A stretch of 5,138 nt of DNA from Chloroflexota bacterium (lineage in GTDB: Bacteria > Chloroflexota > Ktedonobacteria > Ktedonobacterales > Ktedonobacteraceae). Shown here one piece after another: positions 1-5,138 of the stretch. Location: assembly GCA_021828635.1 (NCBI GenBank), contig JAJZEJ010000781.1:1-5138 (forward strand). The letters run 5' to 3'. The position numbers and the translations under genes are program-made. Every line of letters starts with the position of its first letter. Position 1 is the first letter of the stretch. The notes under the pieces are model-generated. The model was given only the letters and a program-made list of their open reading frames with translations. It ran no database searches and was not told where the DNA came from.

Positions 1-54
1 AAGAAAGAGCGTAATGGGCAGGCAATACACTATGAGCCTGCCTTTGGAAGGTAG
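1..54 (+). CDS. Possible C-terminal end of an upstream gene (partial)
   Basis: Frame 1 is open from the left edge to a TAG at 52-54 and would encode a tail ending KKERNGQAIHYEPAFGR. The stop lies six bases before the ATG of the next gene, a spacing typical of genes in one operon. The other two frames are less convincing: frame 3 stops at 12-14 and frame 2 runs through the next gene's start to a TGA at 62-64. Only 17 codons are visible, so the reading could be chance. No family can be named from this stretch. Confidence 0.35.
   Translation, partial: KKERNGQAIHYEPAFGR
16..43 (+). other. Perfect 7-bp hairpin ahead of the coiled-coil gene
   Basis: GGCAGGC at 17-23 pairs exactly with GCCTGCC at 36-42 around a 12-base loop, with a possible extra G-T pair (16 with 43). 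Three T residues follow (43-45), then the ribosome binding site of the next gene. It could be a weak attenuator or terminator-like element, or a stem in the message leader. The T-run is too short for a confident intrinsic terminator, and the arms also fall inside the possible end of an upstream gene. Confidence 0.3.
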
Positions 55-55
55 G
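46..55 (+). promoter_or_regulatory. Ribosome binding site of the coiled-coil gene
   Basis: The purine-rich run GGAAGGTAGG ends five bases before the ATG at 61. It contains two overlapping Shine-Dalgarno-like cores (GGAAGG at 46-51 and AGG at 53-55) and supports 61 as the start. It sits directly behind the 17-42 hairpin, so folding of that stem could affect access to it. Confidence 0.6.
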
Positions 56-60
56 TTACG

Positions 61-1776
61 ATGACGAACCAGGACACATCTTCCTTGAACAAGGAAGTCA
101 TCGAGAGCGAAAAGAAATTACGTAAGCGCGAACGCAAGTTGAACGAGAAGCTCCAGGAGGCGCTGACCGAGCGCGAAGAAGCTCTCGAACGCCTGCGCCG
201 CGTCGAGGCACGTGTGCAAAAGCGTACTGCCAATGTACAACGTCTTGAGGCCCGTTTGACGCTCGTGCATCAGCAGCTTGCGGCCATTACCAACACCACA
301 TCTGTGCCTCTTGCACCACCAGCGCCTCAGACAAAGCCGGAAGAGCAACCACAACCGTCACCAGTGGAGACATTAGCAGAGGTTGAACATCACGAGCCAG
401 ACAGCGCGGAGCCGCCTGGAGCTTCGACGCCCATCAATGTGGAATCGGAAGTAGCACAAATCATTAACACAGTCGAAATTACCGGCGAGCTATTGCTAGA
501 AGAGGCACTATCAGCACGGGAAGCTGTCTTTACGCCGCGAACTGGCAATGAGCAGGTTGCTCTCACTGAAGTTATCCCTGTATTACCGGAGACGCCAGAT
601 ACACAGACCCAGATGCAGGAAGCGCGGGCGGCACGCGCCGCAGCCGAAGTCGCTGAAAGGGAAGCACGCTTCGCCGCCAGCCGTGCAGCTCAGGCTACGA
701 CCTGTCTTGAGCAGGTGCAGGTCGTTGGCGGCGAGGCACATCACCTGCTCGAAGAAGCCACACAGCTTCAGGATGAGGCTGAACATCTGCACACGCTGGC
801 TCAGGAAAAAGCTCACACCGCACAGGTGCTAGAACAGCAGGTTCAGTTTCCTGCAATGCTGACTCAAGTTCCAGCAAGAGGACCATTGACAGAACGTGAG
901 GATGTGGATGAGGAGGTCAGTGAGGTGGGTGTGGAAGAGGAGGATGAAAACGAAGAAAGTGATATTGAGATTGAAGAGGAGGATGAGGAAGACGAGGAGG
1001 ACGAAGACGAACTCTCAGAGCGCGACGAACTGGAACACGCCCCACCCGTGATGATCGCCGATTTCGATGCATCCCCACCATCGTTATTGACCGACTATGA
1101 GCGTGCCATGATGGCCTCGCCACACATCTATCCACCATCTACCACCTCCACTACAAAAACTTCCTCGTCACCCGACACCGTAGGGGCCGATTTATCGCGC
1201 CCGCCCGATGCTGTGACCGACACCGTAGGGGCCGATTTATCGCGCCCGCCCGATGTTACCGGAATTGAAGAGGACGAAGAACTGGTGGAGACGGTGACAT
1301 CCATGCTGATTGCTGACGCTGCCGCCGAAGCTGCCGCCCAGGCCGAAGCATTCGCCGAGGCCAGCGCAGCCCGCACACGCGAGGCTCGCCGCCGGGCCAA
1401 TCAGGCCGATAGTATCCTGCAACAAATTGTGCGGACAATCAGCCGAGGGATTCTGACGAGTAAGCAGGCGGAGAGCGCACTAGTAGAGGCCGAACGCGAT
1501 GTAGCCAACGCTCAGGCTGCCCTGGCCGATGCGGAAGCCGCCGAGGCCCAGGCAATGGAGACAGCCATGAATGCAGAGGCCGAGGCTGAGGTTGCCGAGG
1601 GTATGGCTTTCTCCATCGATATCCGTAGCCAGGATATAGAACGAACACGCCCGCAGAATAGCGTACTTTTCAGTGATCTAGACATCATTGCCGAAGAATA
1701 TAATGAATATGAGGACGAGGAAGAAACAGTGGAGATGCCAGGTATTCAAAACATTCGTCCCAGAGAGATGGCGTGA
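61..1776 (+). CDS. Acidic Ala/Glu-rich coiled-coil protein, unknown function
   Basis: I do not recognise this 571-residue protein. It has no signal peptide or membrane segment, so it is probably cytoplasmic. In order: a charged helical segment with coiled-coil character (about residues 8-78, rich in Glu, Lys, Arg and Leu); a Pro-rich linker (82-120); a short helical patch (128-155); an Ala/Glu helical segment (about 182-262); a strongly acidic tract (279-325, mostly Glu/Asp); a Pro/Ser/Thr linker (328-371); two 15-residue repeats starting at Asp372 and Asp387; a second Ala-rich helical segment (about 414-515); and an acidic tail (545-559). The start is supported by GGAAGG/AGG just upstream, and the stop overlaps the next gene by four bases, implying translational coupling. 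The alternating helix and disordered-linker build suggests a scaffold or structural protein, but that is inference. Low complexity makes homology calls by eye unreliable. Confidence 0.8.
   Translation: MTNQDTSSLNKEVIESEKKLRKRERKLNEKLQEALTEREEALERLRRVEARVQKRTANVQRLEARLTLVHQQLAAITNTTSVPLAPPAPQTKPEEQPQPSPVETLAEVEHHEPDSAEPPGASTPINVESEVAQIINTVEITGELLLEEALSAREAVFTPRTGNEQVALTEVIPVLPETPDTQTQMQEARAARAAAEVAEREARFAASRAAQATTCLEQVQVVGGEAHHLLEEATQLQDEAEHLHTLAQEKAHTAQVLEQQVQFPAMLTQVPARGPLTEREDVDEEVSEVGVEEEDENEESDIEIEEEDEEDEEDEDELSERDELEHAPPVMIADFDASPPSLLTDYERAMMASPHIYPPSTTSTTKTSSSPDTVGADLSRPPDAVTDTVGADLSRPPDVTGIEEDEELVETVTSMLIADAAAEAAAQAEAFAEASAARTREARRRANQADSILQQIVRTISRGILTSKQAESALVEAERDVANAQAALADAEAAEAQAMETAMNAEAEAEVAEGMAFSIDIRSQDIERTRPQNSVLFSDLDIIAEEYNEYEDEEETVEMPGIQNIRPREMA
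1172..1210 (+). repeat. Palindromic repeat, copy A (in frame in coding sequence)
   Basis: This is the first of two identical 39-bp copies 45 bp apart. The core (1180-1207) holds an imperfect hairpin: left arm 1184-1190, four-base loop 1191-1194, right arm 1195-1202 with one bulged C at 1198. Read in the gene's frame it encodes DTVGADLSRPPD, passing through the GTAGGG segment as GTA-GGG and so avoiding the embedded TAG. A related copy lies at 3724-3751. Confidence 0.85.
1217..1255 (+). repeat. Palindromic repeat, copy B (tandem with copy A)
   Basis: It matches 1172-1210 at all 39 positions, including synonymous sites such as the TTA leucine codon, and is separated from it by the six bases CTGTGA. 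The 45-bp period is exactly 15 codons, so the duplication keeps the frame and adds one full unit to the protein. Full identity at wobble positions points to a recent duplication or to copying from the same source element, not to slow selection on the peptide. Confidence 0.85.
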
Positions 1777-2942
1777 ACACGATGTGCTATGCGGGGGCAT
1801 CAGCACAGATCATCTATGAACTCCGGGAACTCTGGCAAGAAATAGTTGATGAACGCGAGGTCGCACGACGCTGGTGGCGCTTGCCGCTACCATCTATGCT
1901 ACCCCTCAACGATGGGCGTAGCTATCAACTGCTCTATGCTGGTCGTCCAGGTGGCTCAGCCGGACCCGATGTGCATGACGCCGTACTGATAATGCCTGCT
2001 ACCAACACACGGATTGTAGGCGATATCGAGTTTCATACTGCTACGCGCGAATGGCGACAGCATGGACATCAGTATGATGCACGCTATAATCAGGTAGTGT
2101 TACATATCGTGCTGATCTGCGATGATACACAACCAACGTTACGTCAAGATGGTGCAATCGTTCCCGTCTGTTCCCTGCTAGATTTGCCCGCACTCAATCC
2201 ACCATTATCCCCAACTTCCATCTGGCCTTGCCAGCACATAGTGCCGCAGATGAGCGCGGAGGCCCGTAGCAAGCTGCTCATCCGCGCCGGACTGCTACGC
2301 TTCGAGCAGAAAACCGCCGCTTTTGTTGAGCAATTACACCACAACTTGAACGATGGTGAGCAGGGAAGCTATCAGCGTTGTCTTTTTCTCGCTTTAGCGG
2401 AGGCACTGGCCTATGGGCGAGATCGGGCTATCTTCCGCGCTCTTGGCTATAAGCTACTCGGCCTGCCCGTTACTCTGCCAGAACCACTGGGCTACACGCT
2501 CGACCCTCCACCACTGGATAGCCAACGGCTCCATGTCCTACGCTCTTTAGTCACACAACTACCTAGCCTCTGGTCAGCACTACGCTCACGCATGTTCGCC
2601 GACACTCCTCATGAATCGCTAGCACTGCTACGAACCTTCTTTCAGGCACTGGGACTAAGCCTTGCGCGTACTGATATACTACTTTGCAATGTTGTCCTGC
2701 CCTTCGCGGCGGCGGTGGCTCTACTGGAACATGACCTGTTGCTGGCAGAGCAGGCGGAACGTCTGTATAGTGAGCATCCTGGTCTGCCCTCCAACGCCGT
2801 TACGCGCATCATGACGACACAACTACTACTGGAACATGAGCCGTATGGTAGTTGTCAGCAGCAGGGATTGCACTATATCTATCAACAGACATGCCGTGAG
2901 AAACAGTGCGCGGCCTGTATCGCGGGGAGAGATCGTCTATGA
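1773..2942 (+). CDS. DUF2851 family protein
   Basis: The 389-residue product carries the signature of the DUF2851 family, which has no established function. Near the N-terminus are GRPGGSAGPD (residues 57-66), GDIEFH (83-88), then W94, HGH (97-99), D102, Y105 and LHIV (110-113), the order and spacing I associate with this family. The rest is mainly helical and Leu-rich. The C-terminus has a cysteine cluster at 361, 374, 379 and 382. The GTG start at 1773 overlaps the previous stop (GTGA) and has a weak AGAGAG upstream; an ATG three codons later (1782) is an alternative. The stop overlaps the next start by four bases, so the gene sits inside a translationally coupled set. The Asp66...Glu86-Phe-His88 arrangement recalls metal-dependent nuclease folds, but that is speculation. 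Confidence 0.85.
   Translation: MNTMCYAGASAQIIYELRELWQEIVDEREVARRWWRLPLPSMLPLNDGRSYQLLYAGRPGGSAGPDVHDAVLIMPATNTRIVGDIEFHTATREWRQHGHQYDARYNQVVLHIVLICDDTQPTLRQDGAIVPVCSLLDLPALNPPLSPTSIWPCQHIVPQMSAEARSKLLIRAGLLRFEQKTAAFVEQLHHNLNDGEQGSYQRCLFLALAEALAYGRDRAIFRALGYKLLGLPVTLPEPLGYTLDPPPLDSQRLHVLRSLVTQLPSLWSALRSRMFADTPHESLALLRTFFQALGLSLARTDILLCNVVLPFAAAVALLEHDLLLAEQAERLYSEHPGLPSNAVTRIMTTQLLLEHEPYGSCQQQGLHYIYQQTCREKQCAACIAGRDRL
2924..2929 (+). promoter_or_regulatory. Ribosome binding site setting the pseudouridine synthase start
   Basis: GGGGAG lies nine bases before the ATG at 2939, inside the end of the DUF2851 gene. It favours this ATG over the in-frame GTG at 2906, which would add 11 residues and lacks a comparable site. 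The ATGA overlap at 2939-2942 agrees with this choice. Confidence 0.7.
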
Positions 2943-3727
2943 CGACCGATGACGAACAAAAGCATGAAGGTGAAAACAGTGTGCCGCAAGGTGAGCGGCT
3001 GGTGCGTTTCCTGGCTCACTCTGGAGTTGCCTCGCGTCGTCACGCTGAAACATTGATTAGCGATGGGCATGTGCAGATCAACGGCATGACAGTCACAACA
3101 CCAGGAACGCGCATCAACGCACAACAAGATCGTGTGACGGTAGATGGTAAAGCGGTACAGCCTGTAGAAAAACACAGCTATGTCATGCTGCATAAGCCAG
3201 TTGGCTATGTCTCCACCGCGCATGATCCCCAGGGGCGTCCCACAGTGCTAGAGCTACTCCCAGAGGAATTGCACCGCCAACGTCTCTACCCCGTCGGACG
3301 ACTCGATCTCGATACCAGTGGCCTGCTTCTACTCACTAATGATGGTGAGTTTGCGCTACGCTTGACACATCCTCGCTATGCTACTGAGAAGCACTACGAG
3401 GCGCTGGTGAAAGGACATCCATCGTCTCAGGCACTGCAAGCCCTGCGTCAGGGAGTAGTGATTACTGAAGACGATGGTAGCCACTATCGCACTACACCAG
3501 GGCAGGTGCGCGTTCTACGCGATAGAGGCACTCATAGCTGGCTGGCATTGACCATTCACGAGGGCCATAAGCGACAGGTACGACGCATGTTGGAAGTGGT
3601 TGGTTATCCAGTGCGACAGTTGGTGCGCGTCGCCGTTGATACGCTTGCGCTCAAAGACCTGCCCGTCGGCTCCTGGCGTTACCTTACAGAGGACGAGGTT
3701 CGTGTTCTCATGAAAGACAAACTGTAG
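2939..3727 (+). CDS. rluB: Pseudouridine synthase, RsuA/RluB family
   Basis: This 262-residue enzyme should isomerise a specific uridine in ribosomal RNA to pseudouridine. An S4 RNA-binding domain occupies about residues 19-70 (RLVRFLAHSGVASRRHAE and QINGMTV). The catalytic domain follows, beginning at HKPVGY (85-90), with the signature GRLDLDTSGLLLLTNDGE (120-137) in which Asp123 is the expected catalytic nucleophile. The closing motif GHKRQVRRML (209-218) is also present. Length and domain order are normal for the family. The RluB label (23S rRNA, position 2605 in E. coli) is the likely choice for a single-copy Gram-positive-type or Chloroflexota enzyme, but RsuA or RluE/F specificity cannot be excluded by eye. 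It overlaps DUF2851 by four bases. Its TAG stop is provided by a palindromic repeat (3724-3751). The first 18 residues are a polar, probably flexible extension. Confidence 0.93.
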   Translation: MTTDDEQKHEGENSVPQGERLVRFLAHSGVASRRHAETLISDGHVQINGMTVTTPGTRINAQQDRVTVDGKAVQPVEKHSYVMLHKPVGYVSTAHDPQGRPTVLELLPEELHRQRLYPVGRLDLDTSGLLLLTNDGEFALRLTHPRYATEKHYEALVKGHPSSQALQALRQGVVITEDDGSHYRTTPGQVRVLRDRGTHSWLALTIHEGHKRQVRRMLEVVGYPVRQLVRVAVDTLALKDLPVGSWRYLTEDEVRVLMKDKL

Positions 3728-3751
3728 GGACCGATGTATCGCGTCCGTCCG
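3724..3751 (+). repeat. Palindromic repeat, copy C (diverged, overlaps rluB stop)
   Basis: It matches the core of copies A and B at 24 of 28 positions. The differences are at 3730, 3736, 3744 and 3748. Bases 3730 (A) and 3744 (T) pair with each other in the predicted stem and replace a G-C pair of copies A and B; 3736 is in the loop and 3748 lies outside the stem. Stem arms are 3728-3734 and 3739-3746 with one bulged base at 3742. The TAG at 3725-3727 ends the rluB reading frame. No T-run follows, so it is not a standard intrinsic terminator, though it could stabilise the message 3' end. Confidence 0.7.
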
Positions 3752-3777
3752 TACCTCAAATTGTATAAATATACTTG

Positions 3778-3786
3778 TGATATAAT
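3778..3786 (+). promoter_or_regulatory. Extended -10 promoter for cmk-plsC
   Basis: TGATATAAT combines a consensus TATAAT (3781-3786) with an upstream TGN, forming an ideal extended -10 for the housekeeping sigma factor. No good -35 stands at 16-18 bases; the nearest candidate, TTGTAT at 3761-3766, is only 14 bases away. The surrounding 3753-3815 is AT-rich compared with the genes. Transcription would start near 3792-3794, leaving a leader of about 44 bases. The repeated TGTGAT at 3776-3781 and 3790-3795 straddles the -10. Confidence 0.75.
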
Positions 3787-3836
3787 CCCTGTGATGATTT
3801 TTAACTACTCACAAACAAAGGATCAGGTCATTTCCC

Positions 3837-4511
3837 ATGCGTATCACAATTGATGGGCCAGCAGGATCGGGCAAAAGTACTGTCGGGGAACAACTTGCCA
3901 AACGGCTAGGCTATTTGTATATAGATACGGGCGCGATGTATCGTGCTATTACCTGGCTGGCACTGGAAAAAGGCGTTTCTATTGAGGATGGCGCGGCACT
4001 GGCCCGACTGGCCCGCGAAGCCAACGTTGTTATCAGTCGCCCACAGATCGCCGATGGGCGGCAATATACTGTTACCGTTAATGGGCGCGATGTGACGTGG
4101 GATATTCGCAACGCGGAGGTCACACGAGCCGTCTCTATCGCCTCGGCCCATCCCACCGTGCGCTCCGTCGTGATTGAGCAACAACGAGAAATGGCACGCG
4201 AGGGCTACATCGTGATGGTGGGACGTGACATCGGCGCGGTTGTTTTGCCCGACGCTGAATACAAGCTCTATCTCACAGCCAGCTTGGAGGAGCGGGCGCG
4301 TCGCCGCTATGCCGAGATGGAGGCACGTTTCGGCAAAGATAGCCCGAACTTACCCTCGTTGCAAAAGGTGATGGAAGATATTCACATGCGCGACGAAGAA
4401 GATAAAGAGCGTATGCAGCCTGCTCCCGATGCTATGATAATTACGACAGATCATCTCAGTGTCCCGCAGGTACTCGATTTTATTTGTAGTCGTCTGGAGG
4501 TTAGCGCATGA
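3837..4511 (+). CDS. cmk: Cytidylate kinase
   Basis: This 224-residue cytoplasmic enzyme transfers phosphate from ATP to CMP or dCMP, feeding CTP and dCTP pools. The N-terminus has the P-loop GPAGSGKST (residues 7-15), followed by the strongly conserved YIDTGAMYRA (28-37). GRDIG (129-133) supplies the Arg-Asp pair of the nucleoside monophosphate site, and EERARRR (151-157) begins the lid. RDEEDKER (185-192) keeps the R-x3-D-x2-R spacing used for CMP binding. Length is normal for the short bacterial form. The segment after Arg192 (MQPAPDA) looks about four residues shorter than the usual stretch containing a conserved Ala/Ser-Pro-Leu. Start choice: ATG at 3837, with AGG at 3825-3827 nine bases upstream and AAAGGA further back; the next codons reach the P-loop at the usual distance. 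It has its own promoter and overlaps plsC by four bases. Confidence 0.97.
   Translation: MRITIDGPAGSGKSTVGEQLAKRLGYLYIDTGAMYRAITWLALEKGVSIEDGAALARLAREANVVISRPQIADGRQYTVTVNGRDVTWDIRNAEVTRAVSIASAHPTVRSVVIEQQREMAREGYIVMVGRDIGAVVLPDAEYKLYLTASLEERARRRYAEMEARFGKDSPNLPSLQKVMEDIHMRDEEDKERMQPAPDAMIITTDHLSVPQVLDFICSRLEVSA
4496..4500 (+). promoter_or_regulatory. Ribosome binding site of the acyltransferase gene
   Basis: A perfect GGAGG inside the end of cmk stands seven bases before the ATG at 4508. With the ATGA overlap at 4508-4511 it fixes the start of the acyltransferase gene. Confidence 0.8.
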
Positions 4512-5138
4512 AACAGGAGATTCGCCCATCGCCGGAGCAACCGCAAAAACCGGCGCAACAGGCACGTGCGGAGAAAAATCTGTATGAGCCTTACTCAACG
4601 CCGCGTGTTCTTTATGAACTATTGCGGGCTATTATTATAGCAATCTTCGCTCTTTCCACGCGCCTGACACTGCGTGGGCGCTATAATCTGCCACGTCGGG
4701 GTCCATTTATCATCGTCGCCAATCACCTTTCATGGATGGATATACCGCTCATTCCAGCCTATATCGCGGGCAAAGTTATTTACATGGCGAAAGAGGAACT
4801 CTTCTATGGTCGCATCGGCTGGCTGGTACGCTTCCTGGGAGCCTTTCCGGTCAAGCGCGGCGAAGGCGACCGCCAGGCATTGCGTGCCGCCGACGCACTA
4901 CTGAAACAGGGTAAGGTGCTAATCCTCTTTCCAGAGGGTACGCGCAGCAAGACGCGCACATTGGGCAAGGCCCATTCCGGCATTGGCATGATCGCGCTTC
5001 GTGCTGGTGTGCCGGTGGTACCCGTGGCTATCTGGGGCAGTGAACATGCCTTGAAGAAATTTGGCGCTCGCGTCACCATCGCTTACGATGAGCCGATTAT
5101 CTTCAAGCCTAAAGGCACGAAGGTAACACGCGAGGATA
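4508..5138 (+). CDS. plsC: 1-acyl-sn-glycerol-3-phosphate acyltransferase (partial, 3' end off window)
   Basis: The visible 210 residues form a PlsC-type acyltransferase that would convert lysophosphatidic acid to phosphatidic acid at the cytoplasmic membrane face. A polar, Gln/Pro-rich N-terminus (1-30) is followed by a hydrophobic segment (about 38-53), probably a membrane anchor. The catalytic HX4D box is NHLSWMD (His73, Asp78). The glycerol-phosphate-binding motif is FPEGTRS (141-147), preceded by GAFPVKRG (111-118), and the last block is VPVVPVAI (168-175). All key residues are present. The start is fixed by GGAGG seven bases upstream and an ATGA overlap with cmk. The reading frame continues past the right edge; typical members are 200-260 residues, so little is probably missing. 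Pairing with cmk is common in bacteria. A different acyl acceptor cannot be excluded. Confidence 0.93.
   Translation, partial: MKQEIRPSPEQPQKPAQQARAEKNLYEPYSTPRVLYELLRAIIIAIFALSTRLTLRGRYNLPRRGPFIIVANHLSWMDIPLIPAYIAGKVIYMAKEELFYGRIGWLVRFLGAFPVKRGEGDRQALRAADALLKQGKVLILFPEGTRSKTRTLGKAHSGIGMIALRAGVPVVPVAIWGSEHALKKFGARVTIAYDEPIIFKPKGTKVTRED

Noticed and set aside
548..832. Alternative + strand frame of 94 codons inside the coiled-coil gene
   Set aside because: It has no plausible start context and an Arg/Leu-rich composition expected from an out-of-frame reading of Ala/Glu-rich codons.
1172..1255. The two identical repeats as a minimal CRISPR array
   Set aside because: The spacing between copies is only six bases, the region is translated, and no cas gene is near.
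1128..1400. Minus-strand open frame of 90 codons containing GGRDKSAPTVS twice
   Set aside because: It is the mirror of the tandem repeat and Ala/Glu-rich coding region; the + strand gene is continuous, has a ribosome binding site and is coupled to its neighbour.
2906..2938. GTG at 2906 as the rluB start
   Set aside because: The ATG at 2939 has GGGGAG nine bases upstream and an ATGA overlap with the previous stop; the extra 11 residues would only duplicate coding space of DUF2851.
2882..3223. Minus-strand open frame of 113 codons across the DUF2851/rluB junction
   Set aside because: It lies opposite the S4 domain of a clear pseudouridine synthase, has no recognisable motif and crosses the boundary of two real genes.
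3761..3766. TTGTAT as the -35 box of the cmk promoter
   Set aside because: It matches TTGACA at only three positions and leaves a 14-base spacer; the extended -10 explains the promoter without it.
3724..3770. Copy C hairpin as an intrinsic terminator of rluB
   Set aside because: The stem is short with a bulge and is followed by GTCCGTACCTC instead of a T-run.
3929..3943. GGGCGCGATGTATCG in cmk as an inverted fourth copy of the palindromic repeat
   Set aside because: The similarity (12 of 15 to the complement of copy C) falls on codons for the universally conserved TGAMYR motif of Cmk and does not extend into the flanks.

Overview
The window reads as ordinary bacterial chromosome, with five tightly packed genes on the + strand and about 110 bases of real intergenic DNA. 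Protein style (a DUF2851 protein, a cmk-plsC pair, GC content that looks to be in the low fifties) and the presence of a short GC-rich palindromic repeat fit a Chloroflexota genome, most likely of the Ktedonobacteria type. This placement is inferred from general resemblance, not from a marker gene.

Layout. Bases 1-54 may be the last codons of an upstream gene. Bases 61-1776 encode a 571-residue, highly acidic, Ala/Glu-rich coiled-coil protein that I do not recognise. It is followed, through a GTGA overlap, by a DUF2851-family protein (1773-2942). That gene is joined by an ATGA overlap to an RsuA/RluB-type pseudouridine synthase (2939-3727). A 109-base gap then holds a strong extended -10 promoter that starts a second unit: cytidylate kinase cmk (3837-4511), joined by another ATGA overlap to a plsC-like 1-acylglycerol-3-phosphate acyltransferase (4508 to beyond the right edge).

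The most unusual signal is a short imperfect palindrome present three times. Two identical 39-bp copies lie in tandem, in frame, inside the coiled-coil gene, where they encode a repeated 15-residue unit beginning DTVGADLSRPPD. A third, diverged copy (24 of 28 core bases) overlaps the stop codon of the pseudouridine synthase gene and is read in another frame, supplying the TAG. Two of its four differences form a compensatory stem pair (G-C to A-T), which suggests the folded structure is what is conserved. This resembles a dispersed palindromic element that can sit between genes or be tolerated inside them, like the Rickettsia palindromic elements.

Functionally, the second unit couples CMP/dCMP phosphorylation with phosphatidic acid synthesis, since CTP is later used to make CDP-diacylglycerol. 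The first unit ends in an rRNA-modifying enzyme preceded by two proteins of unknown role. No tRNA, rRNA, CRISPR array, transposase or phage gene is visible.
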